64,000 nucleotides of DNA. Source: Lantana camara. Taxonomy: Eukaryota; Streptophyta; Magnoliopsida; Lamiales; Verbenaceae. The notes beneath the pieces are model-generated. The model was not told where the DNA came from and did not search any database. It saw only the letters and a program-made list of their open reading frames with translations. Location of the stretch: the NCBI GenBank assembly GCA_037501455.1, contig CM074856.1:45847001-45911000 (forward strand), in the 5' to 3' direction. Position numbers and translations under genes: made by a program. Shown piece by piece: positions 47,791 to 59,953 of the stretch (the stretch's first letter is position 1; every line of letters starts with the position of its first letter).

Positions 47791-48621
47791 TTCACTTGGG
47801 AGATTTTCTTGGGAAGAAATGGGTGACCTTATTTTTAGCTTAGTTGCATCAACTTGTCCTTTTTCCCCAAATTTTCGAAATTTGAAGAATTCTTTGAATA
47901 ATTTTTCGAAATTTGAAGAATTTGAAGGACTAGAAAAGAATTCTTCAAAATTTGATGAACCTTCTAGTCATATCGCCTGAAATGAATCATAACCAGGGAC
48001 GGAGCCAGGATTTCAGGTAAGGAGGGACGAAAATTTAAAATATAATAATATTTTTTAAAAAATAAATATTATTTTATTAAAAATAAAAATATTATTTTAT
48101 TCGATATATATAAATAAAACATGTATAACTTAAAACTTAATTTGATTAAAAATGCACTAAAAAGTGTCAAATTTTTACATATTATAACTATAATATTTCC
48201 ATTCAACAAAAAAAAATATATATAATATTCTATCTATTATTTGACATATTCTATTCTGATAGTCATAGAGATAAAAGATACAGTTAAGAAATTAATTATA
48301 AATGTTATCTATTATAAAAGAAAACTAAAATTATTATTTAAGATACAATCTATTAGCTAAATAATTTATTTGTAATAAAAGAAATACTAAGATTAACACA
48401 TTTATTTCATAATAAAACACAAACTAAAATTACTATTTAGATACAATTTTTTAACTAAACAATTATCCATAATAAAAGAAAAAAAATAGCACAGCTATAT
48501 AAATAAGAAACGATATTTTCTTAATACAGAGAACTCATATCAACATTAAATTATCTAAAATTAAACACAATATATTATTTAAAATTAAACATAGTTATCT
48601 TTATTCTATTGTCATACTAAT
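47791..48621. other. Upstream intergenic of the GH3 gene, no gene seen
   Basis: TTTTCGAAATTTGAAGAAT is repeated at about 47872 and 47906. A GGGACGGAGCCAGGATTTCAGG block near 47997, common in dispersed plant repeats, is followed by AT-rich sequence up to the gypsy LTR. The five bases before the LTR are CTAAT (48617-48621). Confidence 0.5.
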
Positions 48622-49435
48622 TGATGGGGTCAAAATGCGCTCGTCCCACGTTTGGACACGTGACACTTCAAAGATGACGACACCTGTCCTGTGATTACGG
48701 TAGTCATCCACGAGCGCTGAAACCCTTCAAGCGCTAGTATCCTCCAAGAACACGTGTCGTCTCTGTCATGTTCGCACGTGATCATTGTTACCGCTATCCC
48801 ACGAGCGCCATTCACACTACATGGTTAACGTTCCAATCAATCAAGGGAAGCCCTTTTCGAGCGCTACATTCCCTCAGAGAGGCTTCCACTCCAAATCGTT
48901 ACACAAGCCTTGGCCCTCATCCCCTAGTGGATTCCTTGGCCACCCACGAGCGTGCTCCCAAGCCCTCGTTACCAACTCCCCAAACGGCTCTCTGACACAT
49001 CGTATCTGCCCGTGCACCTACCACTGTTGCCAACACCACCTTTCACCAGCTTTTGCAGAGAATATTCCTCCTAGGTTTCTCTCGCAACGCCACGTGTTAG
49101 GGCAACATTCGGCCAGGACCACATGATGCAAATGACTAAAGGGTCCCTGACCCTCAACTATAAATATACAAGTTCATCTTCTCCACTATAAGCTACTTCC
49201 ATTACAGCAATTTCTTACTTAGCATACTTTCTCTCTCAGATCTTCATCTGACTTGAGCGTCGGAGAGCCAAACTGGGAATCACCCCCAGTTCCCCCAGCT
49301 TGGCCTTCTGACTTATGTCTGTGTGTTTGTCCTAGCAGGTAGAACCCCCATTTTTTCCGGCGATCTTCCAGTGGTTTCCTCATTTAAACAAATTCTAAAG
49401 TGATCGGACTCTGTACCCATATTCAGAACCCATCA
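48622..49435 (+). repeat. 5' LTR of element A
   Basis: Starts TGATGGGGTC and ends CCCATCA. It contains four CACGTG boxes (48657, 48751, 48775, 49091), a TATA box CTATAAATATAC near 49159, and the transcribed block CTGACTTGAGCGTCGGAGAGCC near 49250. Confidence 0.9.
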
Positions 49436-49438
49436 TTT

Positions 49439-49457
49439 TTGGCGCCGTCTGTGGGAA
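49439..49457 (+). promoter_or_regulatory. Primer binding site of element A
   Basis: TTGGCGCCGTCTGTGGGAA begins four bases after the LTR. TGGCGCC-type primer sites are usual in Tat/Athila gypsy elements; the exact tRNA is not assigned. Confidence 0.8.
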
Positions 49458-49523
49458 ACCAGTTCTCAATCCATTTCTTTCCTTCTGCTAGTTGAAAAGC
49501 AAACACCCAGAATCTTCTCAACC

Positions 49524-51700
49524 ATGGTAGCTACAAGATCAGGAGCTGTGGGAGGAGGTTCTCAGGATACCAACCTTGTTGTTTCCTCCGCCGCAGCTGG
49601 CGGCGCACTGTCTCCCTCCGTCGTCGATAGTGGAGCACCACCTGCCGGAGGCGGGCCGCCCCTTACCGAATCTTCAGTTCCACCGCTTGCGCCACCGGCG
49701 CTGCCAGTCTGCAGCACCGCTGGAGGTGTTTCTCTCCCTACTCTTCCACAACCTCCCCATACTCAATGGGTTCATACCCCTGCGAATCCAGGAGGTCAGA
49801 ACTACATGATGCCTCCGCCTGGATACACGCTCACTCCCAACATCATGATGCCGCCGGTTCAGCCCTATCACGCCGGCCAGATCCAACTCCCGGTGGTGAT
49901 CCCCAGGGAGATTGAAGGAGTGGAGTTACCTCCTCTAACTCCTCAGCAACTAAGGGCTCTTTACGCCCAATGTGAGGTTCAGGCGGCCCAGGGGCATGGG
50001 AAAGATTCCATTCCATGTACTTCCCCTTTGGGCAAGCCACTGAAGCTGCCGCTCCTTTGGGTGGACTGCAAACTTACCCGCTTAGGGAGGTTCAGGCCGT
50101 CCTAAGGGCGTAACAGCCACAACCGCCTGCAAAGGAGATGCCCCGCCAAGGCGACAATGAGCGTCCCCCTGTGGATAGAAACAGGGAGCCCACCGAAAGA
50201 ATCAACGAAAATGAAGGGGACTCTCATACCTCCAAAAGGGCTTCCCGAGCCACCAAGAAAGGGCACAAGGAAGGAGATGTGAATCCTAATATCCTCGCGG
50301 CTGTGCAAGACCAGCTGCAGGGTTTAAAGGACATGGTTGGATAGCTCTCTCGAGCGCGGTCTCAGATCTCCCACAGCAGGGATGAACGAGCTGATGCCAG
50401 AGATGCTCGTTACAAGGATCGCCAGCCACGGGTCCCCCACCGCAAGGAGCAGGAGGAGAACTTCTGCACGTATGAATACCATCCACTGGCAAGGGGCTCC
50501 CCCCTCGTGGAAGAAGTTTTGATGGCCCAAGCAGGAATGGCCAAGATCCCCACCTCCGTCAATCGCTACGACGGAACAACTGATCCAGCTGAGCACCTGG
50601 ATCATTTTCTGCACTTGATGCACCTATACGAGCACTCGAGTAACTACTGGGCCAAAGTTTTTGTCACTTCCCTGGTGGGAATGGCTCAAGAGTGGTACAA
50701 GCGGCTGCCGCCACGCTCGATATATTCATATCAGGAGTTGGCCGACGCTTTCCTCAACCACTTCAACTCTCTAAAGGCTCTAGTTACTGCGCCCACTGCC
50801 CTCTACAACATAGTACAAGGCAAGAATGAGTCTCTTCGCTCGTTCTTCGCCCGCTTTAACAAGGAGATCTTGCAGGTGAAGAGGCCGTCCATGGATTTTT
50901 TGATCCCAGTGCTCTTTCAGGCTGTGGATCACAAACAGTATGTGAGCAAGAAATTCGCCGATGCCATTGTGGAAAGAAGGCGAGGAACCCTCATGGCCTT
51001 AAGGGAAGTTGCCGAGCCGTTCTTCACGCTCGAAGATATGTATGTGACTAATAGTCCCCGGCATCACAACCCAGTAAGAAACGAGCACCACCAAGAGCGG
51101 GGCCGGGAAGTCATTGTCAAAAAGGAGCATCACCAGGAACGCAAAAGATCGCCCCTGCCCCCTCGACGTTTCGAGCGCATTCCTCTCACAAGGCCGAACT
51201 CATAAGTCTATAACCTCTCTGATAAGAAACTCTTCAAGAGACCCGTCAAGATGAGAAAAACCAAGTCACTGAGGCGCTCGAACAAATACTATGCTTTCCA
51301 CAAGCAGAAGGGGCATGATACGGATGAATGTCGCCAACTGGAAGCTGAAATTCAAAGACTCATCGCTGGGGGCCACCTGAAAGAATTTGTCAGGGTATTG
51401 GAGCGTTATGATGAACGCTGTAACGAGCGTACCGGGGAGAGAAGAAGGAGCCCGTCGCGCTCTAGAAGCCTGCGGAGGTGGGGCCCCACGGAGAGTAGCC
51501 ATCGGGGCAAAGGAAAGACTCCTGAGCAAGAAAATACCCCTTTTGCGGTCATCAACATGATAGCGGGAGGTTCCTCTGGGGGGGACTCTAATGCTGCCCG
51601 GCGGCGGTACGTCAGGAATTATGACCAACGCCCATCCATGCCCAAATCCGTGTACGCCATTCAGGAGGTGAATGATCAATGCTCAAAAGAAAACAATGTA
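49524..51700 (+). pseudogene. gag of element A, broken
   Basis: Starts MVATRSGAVGGGSQD at 49524 with a Pro/Ala-rich N-terminus. The retrotransposon gag core (YDGTTDPAEHLDHFLHLMHLYEHSSNYWAKVF..WYKRLPPRSI) lies at about 50555-50900. A zinc-finger-like motif (FHKQKGHDTDEC) is near 51290-51330. Lesions relative to copy B: one G lost at 49991-49994 (frameshift), CAG to TAG at 50342, a stop TAA at 51203, and Cys to Tyr at the first zinc ligand (KYYAFH). Confidence 0.85.
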
Positions 51701-54700
51701 ATAGGCTTTGATGATAGGGACTTAGGGCACATTGTAACGCCCCATGGGGTCGGTGAAACCTCTGATTGCCCCATGGTGGTTAGCGTAGATGTCCACAATC
51801 ACGTTGTAAAGAGGGTGTTAGTGGATAGTGGAAGCTCGGTTAATGTTTTGCCCTATACTACGTTTCAAAAGATGAATGCCAACATCCCGCTCGAACCTCT
51901 CAAAACAACCCTCATTGGCTTTGGAGGTTCAGAGGTCGTCCCTCGAGGGCAAATTCGTCTGGCCACTTCATTCGGCCGAGCCCCACAGCGCAAAACGCTC
52001 ATGGTTACTTATGCAGTAGTGGAGATTGACATTCCCCACAACATCATAATCGGACGTCCAGCCCTCATTGATTTCAAAGCTATCATCTCCACTTACCATC
52101 AAAAAATCAAATTTCCCACCCCCGAGGGCGTTGGAGAGGTATTGTGCAATGTGTGAGAGGCCTGGGAATGTTATATGCTGCCCCTCAGAAAGCCTAAGGC
52201 TGAGAAAACTTTCCAAATCGGGTCCACCAAGAAAACTGTTGACTTTCCCAATCTGGATGAGGATGGTCCCCGTGCGCAAAAGGGCCAAGTTGAACAAGAA
52301 AAAGAACAAGAAGAAAGATCCCAGCGCCAAAGGCTCCCTCGAAAGCGCTCCACCAGGAACAATGGAAGAATCCTCCTCCGAGGAAGACGAGCGTGAGGGG
52401 AACGAGCCCCTTAACGATGGACGCTTGACAGGAAAAAAGAGGGCGCTCGAGCTTCCCCATCCAGAAGTAAGGATTGAGCCCTCAGAAAAATTCCTTACCA
52501 TCGAGCTAGAACCAGGAAACAAGGATAAAACTACTCAGATTGGGTCCAACCTCTCTGGGCCCTCGCAGATTATGATGATTGACTTCCTCAGAGAAAACAT
52601 TGACGTTTTTGTATGGAAAACATCTGACCTTACAGGGATTGACCCGAGCGTCATAGTCTACAGGCTCAATGTGGACCCCTCGTTTAAGCCCATAAAGCAG
52701 AAGAAGCGAGATGTACACGGATTTTGGAAAAGAGTTATTGAGGAAGAAGTTAACAAGCTTCTGGAGGCTCAGTATATTGAGCCCATCTTGTATCCAGAAT
52801 GGCTGTGCAACGTGGTGTTGGTGCCGAAGAGCGCAAACAAATGGCGCATGTGTAATGATTTTACTGATCTTAACAAGGCTTGCCCCAAGGATCCGTACCC
52901 ATTGCCCAGAATAGACCAATTGGTGGATTCAACCGCAGGGTGTGAACTCATGAGCATGATGGACGCCTTCAGGGGTATTATCAGATCTTTATGGCTCCAG
53001 AGGACCGCCCCAAGACTTCATTTGTCGTTCACTTGGGGGTATACTGGTTCTTAGTCATGCCTTTTGGACTCAAGAACGCTGGAGCCACGTATCAGTTTGA
53101 AAGAGAAATTGGGGGATCCATGGAGGTTTACGTCGATGATATGATTGTCAAGAGCGAGCGTCAGGGCTCGCATCTGGAGGATCTCAAGCGCACTTTTTCG
53201 ATCTTGCGCCAGTATGGGATGAAATTGAATCCTTCAAAGTGTACTTTTAGAGTACGAGGGGGAAAGTTTTTAGGCTACATGGTCAGTCAGAGGGGAATTG
53301 AAGCCAATCCTAAGAAAATCAAGGCTATTTTGGAGATCCCCTCCCCTCGAAACCTACGGGAAGTGCTAGTGCTAGTGGGAAAAGTCATTTCCCTGAACAG
53401 GTTCATTTCACGCTCAGCAGACAGAAACCTTCCTTTCTTCAAGATTTTGATAAACGCTCGTAATTTTGCTTGGACGGACGAATGTGAAAAAGCGCTGCAG
53501 GATATGAAGGCTTACCTTTCGAGCGCTCCGCTCCTGACCAAGCCCGTTGAAGGCGAAAGGCTATTTATGTACCTCTCCGTTTCGATTGAGGTAACAAGCG
53601 CGGTGCTAATAGCCGTGCGGAAACGTAAGCATTTGCCTGTTTATTATTTGAGCAAAACGTTACAAGGGGCGGAAAAGAAGTATTTGGAAATCGAAAAATT
53701 TTCATTCGCCCTCATCAATGCATCAAGGCGATTGAGGCCTTACTTTCAAGCGCACTCAATAGCAGTCCTTACTGATCAGCCCTTGAAATAAGTGTTGTCC
53801 AAACCGGACGTGTCGGGAAGATCGATAAAATGGGCTATTGAGTTGAGTCAGTTTGACTTAAGTTTCGAACCCAGAACAGCTATACAAGCGCAGGTGGTAG
53901 CGGATCTGCTGGTTGAACACTTCGGTTTAGAACCTGCTGCTCAGGAGAGCGAGGGGTTATGGGTCCTGCACACGGATGGTTCCTCAACCTCACAAGGGGG
54001 AGGAGCAGGGGTAGCCCTCAGAGACCCCAATGGGATTGAGCTAGACTTTGCAATCAGGTTGGATTTTCAAGTCACCAATAATGAGGCAGAATATGAGGCC
54101 CTTGTGCAAGGATTGAAAATTGCTTTTCAGAACGGAGCTTCCAGAATTACCGCTTATGTTGATTCACAGCTAATTGCAAGCCAGATTGAAGGAACATACG
54201 AGGCTCGAGAAACCACCATGGTGCAGTACTTGAGCAAAGCCAGGGAAATCATTGGGAAGTTCAAAGAATTCCATCTACTCCAAGTCCCACGAGCAGAGAA
54301 CGAGCGAGCTGACGGTCTATCTAAATTTGCTTCAACATTGGAAAGCACTTTTGAGCGGTCGGTCACGTTCCTTAGAACGGAAGAGCCTTTGATCAATGAG
54401 AGAATTGCCAGGGAGGTGGTCGCTATGATTGATCCTCACGAGCCATGTTGGCTTGATGATATCATCAGATTTCTTAAAGACGGTGTTTGTCCCACTGACA
54501 AGGTAGAGGCTCGGAAAATTAGAAACAAGGCCCCTCGGTTTTCTGTAGACTCTGAAGGAAGGCTGTTCAAGAAGTCCTTTCAAGGACCTCCGATGAGGTA
54601 TCTGAGGCCCTCGCAGGCAAAGGAAACGCTCGAACTTATTCATAATGGGAGCTATGGGAATCATTCAGGGGGGCGTATCCTGGCTAAGAAAGTTCTCAGA

Positions 54701-55690
54701 AGTGGGTTTTACTGGCCCTCAGTTCTCCAAGACGCCATTGAATTTTCCAGAAAGTGCCCTAAGTGCCAGTTCCATTCCAATCTCCCTCAACTGCCAGCCG
54801 CTCAAATGATCCCTATAGATGTCTCCTGGCCCTTTGACCAGTGGGGAATTGACATTGTTGGCCCCTTGCCCATCGCGGTCGGACAGAAGAAGTTTGTCAT
54901 TTTAGCTGTCGATTATTTTACCAAATGGGCCGAGGCCGAAGCCGTAGCAAAAATCACCTTCAGGGTGGTAAGGGACTTCATTTGGAAGAACATCATCTGC
55001 AGATATGGCATTCCAAGGGTGCTTATTTCAGACAATGGATCCCAATTCATAGCAGCTGACACCCGGGAGTGGTGTTCAGAGTTGGGGATTGAATAGCGCT
55101 TTACCTCCGTGGGCTACCCCCAAGCCAATGGACAGGCGGAAGTTACCAACAGGGTTATTCTGCAACATCTGAAAACAATGCTAGAGAGCAAAAAAAGTGA
55201 ATGGGCAGAAGAATTGCAAGGGACACTTTGGGCTTATCGCACTACTCCACGAGCGGCCACTGGCGAGACGCCTTTCGCGCTCGTGTATGGGTCAGAGGCA
55301 ATGATACTAGCCGAGATTGTAAATGAATCCGCTGGTGTAGCTTATTTCGAGCCTCAACTTAATGAAGATAACAGGAGCCTGGAGTTGGACCTATTGGAGG
55401 AAAGAAGAGAGAAGGCTTGGGCTAAAATACACAGGTATAAAGCAACTGTGGCACAACAGTACAACAAGCGCGTGCGAGAAAGGACTTTCCAGTTGGGAGA
55501 TTTGGTTTTGAAGAAAGTGGAAGTGTCCAAACATGTGGGGAAATTGGACCCCAACTGGGAGGGTCCGTTCAAAGTCATCCAGATCAGAGCTAACAACACT
55601 TACACCATGGAGACACTTCAAGGTGAGCGCTTGCCTCGCCCTTGGAATGCATGTAACCTCCGGCAAAGCTCTCTAGATACGATGATGTAA
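51700..55690 (+). pseudogene. pol of element A: protease, RT, RNase H, archaeal-type RNase H, integrase, broken
   Basis: Protease active site DSGSS at 51824-51838. Reverse transcriptase (about 52690-53350) with NDFTDLNKACPKDPYPLP and YVDD at 53129-53140. RNase H (about 53460-53790). Second RNase H (about 53960-54340; DGSS, NNEAEYEAL, DSQL, NERADGLSK). Integrase (about 54620-55690; H-H-C-C finger with CPKCQFHSN, DYFTKW, SDNGSQF, E in NGQAEV). Lesions: one base lost near 52972 (after DAFRG), a short deletion before YVDD (ATYQ joined to FEREIGG), TAA at 53789 (expected CAA), TAG at 55094 (expected CAG). Both substitution stops are C-to-T at glutamine codons. Confidence 0.88.
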
Positions 55691-56087
55691 CAACCCCGTT
55701 CATGGGTTCTATGTACTTCAAATTTCAAGTAAATTACAATACATTCTTTTCAATATCTCTGTACTTCTGCTTTTTTAAACTACATAAATGGATAAGACCC
55801 ACGTCCCTCGTCTTTACGAGCGTGGTTGGCAGTCCATTCCAAGACGAACGTTGTTATTGCACATGGATTACGCTTGCCAGCACTCTATTCCGCGTGGGGG
55901 GACACCCTCATAGGGATAGACTGGTAACGCTCACAACCAACTTGACGAATCGGAAGGAAAATACGAAGGAAATCCTAGTAGGCCTTGGCCGTTTGTTACA
56001 ACGCCTTGCGTTCGAAAACGGGATCGCTGGCAAACTCTGAAAGGTGAACAGGAATAAGAACGCTCGTTTAACGACAGTATCATTAGG
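55691..56087. other. Post-pol spacer of element A
   Basis: Non-coding. It contains GAGCGTGG and ACGCTCG words typical of the whole element. No gene seen. Confidence 0.5.
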
Positions 56088-56355
56088 AAGAAATTTCACA
56101 AGTCTTGAACGAGGGCAGTCTCTCAGTAAGACCCTCGTGACCACTCAAGACTTAGTAAAATTTCCCAAGGTTAAGAAGAAATTTCACAAGTCTTGAACGA
56201 GGGTATTCTCTCAGTAAGACCCTCGTAGTTACTCAAGACTTAACAAAATTTTCTAAGTGTAAAAGCGAAAATTTACACAAGTCTTGAGTGGGGCAGCCTC
56301 ACAATAAGACCCTCATGATTACTCAAGACTTAGTAAAAATTTTCAAGTTTACAAG
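56088..56355. repeat. Three tandem copies of an 88-bp palindromic unit
   Basis: Units begin AAGAAATTTCACAAGTCTTGA at 56088 and 56176, and a diverged third near 56266. Inside each, AAGTCTTGA..GAGGG is mirrored by CCCTC(G/A)T...CTCAAGACTT about 20 bases later, so each unit can form a long imperfect hairpin. They separate pol from the antisense ORF. Confidence 0.85.
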
Positions 56356-56649
56356 ATTTAACAAAATATGTCAAATGTCAGAAACCTATTTGAGTAATGC
56401 AATTTTTACTAAGCCTGTTACACACAATCTCATTACTACAAGATTTTGTTACAACAAGCACAAAGTGAAAATTCGCAATCAAGAAAAAGGTAAAAGACAA
56501 TATTATGGAAAAGAGGAATTTTATTGATTGAGGCTCCATGCCGAATATTACAAAGTAAGGGCTCAAAGGCCCATAATATTACTACAAGAAAAGGAAAGGC
56601 ACTGAACTAAGGGTAGAAGAATTGCAAGATAAGCTGGGAGGAAAGAACT
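56356..56649. other. Spacer between repeats and antisense ORF
   Basis: AT-rich. It presumably holds the 3' end of the antisense transcript. No gene seen. Confidence 0.45.
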
Positions 56650-58408
56650 TCAAGCAGCTGGAGCAACGTCCTCGTCCAAAACCACCAAAATGTTCTGGGC
56701 CACAGGGCCATGAACGGGGCCTTCCGGCTCTTGGTGCTGGGCAGCTTGATGCTCAGGCTCGTTGTTTGCAGGCGCTTGAGGATCGTTGGGTTCATTGGCG
56801 TTGGGCTCGTTGGCATTGGGGGCAGGAACATTGGCATTCTCAGCAGCCGGAACAAGGGCATTTTCTACGGCAGGCGCTTGAGGCTCATTATGTGCTGATT
56901 GGGAGGCATCTTCTGGATGATGGGTTTCCATATACTCATCCTGGATAAGCTTGACTAGGAAGTCGTATTCAGGTTCAGAAATGGTGTCCGCAGGATCATC
57001 CCGGTCGTCATCACCCTCCTCGCAGCGCTCATTGAACATGAGCCCCATGCCTTCGGCTCCACGGATGGCCGGATTTGTCAACCCTTTGTGAATGCCTTGG
57101 TCAAGAGCTAGGTTGAAGGCCTTTTGAGCCTCGTCCAAACAGTGCAAGGAAGCTGCACAGTTGAAGGCTTTAGAATGACAGAATTTGATGAGCGCCTCCT
57201 TGTTTGGTCGCTTGAGACTTTGGGGCCATTGGTTCATGGTGTCAGTGAATTTCCTTTCCGCCTCCAGAGCCCTCGTTTGCCAACCGTCACGATCGGTCTC
57301 GAGCTTCTTATAGCTCTCACCAAGTTGGGCAAACTTGTCGCTCAAACTGTTACGAGCGTTCTCCGAGCTCGCGAAGTCACCCTGCAGCTTCTTCATCTCC
57401 TCCTCCATTCTTCTGTACTCTTCCTTGAGGGAATTGTACTTAGCCTTTTCTGTGTCCAGTTCCTCCTGAAGCTGGGAGGGATCGTTTGCGCGTGCCATCT
57501 TCTTGCATTTCGTCTTTCGGTCGGCGTAAACTTTGGCACGCATCTGGATGTTCTTCGCCCTCGGAAGTACTTGCTGCATGGGCTCGAAAGAATAAAAGTG
57601 TTAGTAAGAACATGGGAAAGTAATACCTTACAGGGATAGTGAAGTTACAAGGGAATGAGAACTTACGGAGAATATAGCGTGCACCATGTTATAGGCCACC
57701 GTCTCAAAGGGCTCAGTGTACAAGTGTCTGTGGTCTGCAATGAATTGGACCCTATCGTACAAATTCTCGCTGATAGTCTGAGCGAGCGTTCCGGGCCTCA
57801 ACAGGACCGCACCTCCGTCCGCGGCGCCGGTGAAGTGCCTATCCCCTCGACGGGAAAAACTCCACAGATGCTCTTCCTCTGAAGAGGAAGTTTCTCCGTT
57901 GCCCTTGGGGCCTTCCACCACTTGCTTACCCTTGCCCATTATTGCAAGGGTGTCGGGCATCCTCTTCCTCTTGCGGGAAGTCCGGTCAGCGCTCGATTGG
58001 GCCCCACTTGTCACCACATTTGTTGGGGGCCTCACTTGGTTGGTAGCTCGAGGGTCGGCCACCCTCGAATCTGTCGCAAGAGGTGGCTGCACCACTATCC
58101 TGTTCTCCACGTTGGCCACTTTGCTATCCCCTCGGCCTCGTTGAGTTTGAGCGCCAGGAGTCGTGCTTGAGCTGGCGATGAGGGTGAGTTGCACTCTCAG
58201 TTATCGGGAGAGTCACCCCCTGCCTCTTCGCCTCCATTACCAAGTTCATCTCTTCGAAGATATGCTCTACCCTACCTGGGTTTCTTTCATCCATGGCCAT
58301 CACGACGGCGCCTAACTCCTTGTCTCTAGGGGAATCCGAAGGAGATGAATTCTGGGTGGCCATCTCTTCGACTTCACGGGCAAACTCTTCTACGTGATGT
58401 TCGGCCAT
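56650..58408 (-). CDS. Antisense ORF of element A: coiled-coil protein, probably with one intron
   Basis: Minus-strand pieces: 58408-58124 (MAEHHVEEFAREVEEMATQN...), 58194-57628 (basic, KRKR motif; ends YNMVHAIF) and 57579-56650 (MQQVLPRAKNIQMRAKV...; long Glu/Lys-rich coiled coil, then an acidic tail with Asn-Glu-Pro repeats such as NANEPNANEPNDPQAP). A donor TCC|GTAAGTTC near 57663 and an acceptor TTTCGAG near 57585 suggest a short intron joining the last two pieces. The first two overlap in different frames, so one indel is likely near 58150-58190. The protein resembles the extra antisense ORFs (putative gypsy-type transposase annotations) of Tat elements. Its role is unknown. It lies just inside the 3' LTR and points toward pol. 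Confidence 0.55.
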
Positions 58409-59026
58409 AGTAGTGTTGGGATTTGAAAGGAATATGATGGTTTTAAGAGAAGAGGATTTTTGAAGAAAATTGGGGATTTCTGGAAGATAGAAGTCTAAGG
58501 AAACGCTGAATCCTAATTATGATTCTAAGGTTAGCAAAGTTAGAAAGTTTCACCGAAGATTACCTTGAGTTCTCGGAAAAAGCTTGAAGGAAAGGTTGGA
58601 ATGCTCTGAAACTAGTTTCCAAGGAATTTCTCTGCAATAGGATGCTCCGAATATGTGTTTGCGTAAAAGATGGAATGGATACAGAATCCTTTATTTATAG
58701 GGATGGAAGTTGGTATGATTCTGGCAAAAATTCAAAATCGTAATCATTTTCCGCCTAGAAAACCGTTCACTTTATTGAACCGTCACGTACTTCCCAAGAC
58801 TCACGCACCCCACGCGCATCAACATTTAATGCTTAGACGCTCCAAATGGTCAGAAGAAAGGACTGCATTTAATGCTGGGACGTTACAAGCGGTCAGTTGA
58901 AGAGACCGCATTTATGGCGCAATCAGAAGGAGGATTGCCCAACATGCCAAACCTCATACGAGCGTCACGATCGATGGATTGCATTAGGAAAAATTCTACA
59001 GCCCTTATCGCTAAGGACTACAGAAT
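58409..59026. other. Region between antisense ORF start and purine tract
   Basis: AT-rich sequence with the probable promoter of the antisense ORF. A minus-strand TATAAATAAAGG is at about 58688-58699, about 280 bases upstream of the ATG at 58408. Small plus-strand frames are judged spurious. Confidence 0.5.
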
Positions 59027-59038
59027 TGGGGGGCAAAA
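59027..59038 (+). promoter_or_regulatory. Polypurine tract of element A
   Basis: TTGGGGGGCAAAA immediately precedes the LTR start TGATAGG, marking this LTR as the 3' LTR of element A. Confidence 0.85.
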
Positions 59039-59871
59039 TGATAGGTCAAAATGCGCTCGTCCCACGTTTGGACACGTGACACTTCAAAGATGACGACACC
59101 TGTCCTGTGATTACGGTAGTCATCCACGAGCGCTGAAACCCTTCAAGCGCTAGTATCCCCCAAGAACACGTGTCGTCTCTATCATGTTCGCACGTGATCA
59201 TTGTTACCGCTATCCCACGAGCGCCATTCACACTACGTGGTTAACGTTCCAATTAATCAAGGGAAGCCCTCTTCGAACGCTACATTCCCTCAGAGAGGCT
59301 TCCACTCCAAATCGTTACACAAGCTTTGGCCCTGATCCCCTAGCGGATTCCTTGGCCACCAAGGCTTTAGTTGACACGAGCGTGCTCCCAAGCCCTCGTT
59401 ACCAACTCCCCAAACGGCTCTCTGACACATTGTACCTGCCCGCGCACCTACCACTGTTGCCAACACCACCTTTCACCAGCTTTTGCAGAGAATATTCCTC
59501 CTAGGTTTCTCTCGCAACGCCACGTGTTAGAGCAACATTCGGCCAGGACCACATGATGTAAATGACTAAAGGGTCCCTGACCCTCAACTATAAATATACA
59601 AGTTCATCTTCTCCACTGTAAGCTACTTCCATTACAGCAATTTCGTACTTAGCATACTTTCTCTCTCAGATCTTCATCTGACTTGAGCGTCGGAGAGCCA
59701 AACTGGGAATCACCCCCAGTTCCCCCAGCTTGGCCTTCTGACTTATGTCTGTGTGTTTGTCCTAGCAGGTAGAACCCCCATTTTTTCCGGCGATCTTCCA
59801 GTGGTTTTCTCACTTAAACAAATTCTAAAGTGATCGGACTCTGTACCCATATTCAGAACCCATCATTTTTG
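59039..59871 (+). repeat. Shared LTR: 3' LTR of element A and 5' LTR of copy B
   Basis: Starts TGATAGGTC, ends CCCATCA. Purine tract on its left and TTTTTGGCGCCGTCTGTGGG primer site on its right show that it fits both roles. A CACGTG box at 59073 and further ones match those of the 5' LTR. Confidence 0.9.
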
Positions 59872-59953
59872 GCGCCGTCTGTGGGAAACCAGTTCTCAAT
59901 CCATTTCTTTCCTTCTGCTAGTTGAAAAGCAAATACCCAGAATCTTCTCAACC

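Larger units (their letters stand above)
48622..59871 (+). mobile_element. Ty3/gypsy Tat-type retrotransposon A with two LTRs, about 11.25 kb
   Basis: The 5' LTR at 48622-49435 and 3' LTR at 59039-59871 share sequence throughout apart from a 15-base insertion near 59365 and scattered substitutions. Between them are the primer site, gag, protease, reverse transcriptase, two RNase H domains, integrase, tandem repeats, an antisense ORF and a purine tract. The order and duplicated RNase H place it in the Tat clade. The 3' LTR is immediately followed by another primer site and gag (copy B), so it is shared. Confidence 0.9.

Noticed and set aside
47872..47945. Heat-shock-element-like GAA/TTC words upstream of the GH3 gene
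   Set aside because: Spacing does not follow alternating nGAAn units; better described as a short duplicated AT-rich motif.
48630..49126. ORFs in the gypsy LTR, repeated near 59046-59556
   Set aside because: LTR sequence, frames broken differently in the two copies, no domain.
50286..50623. Minus-strand ORFs in gag of A, repeated at 60718-61055 in B
   Set aside because: Conserved only because the gag sequence is duplicated; opposite-strand shadows of gag.
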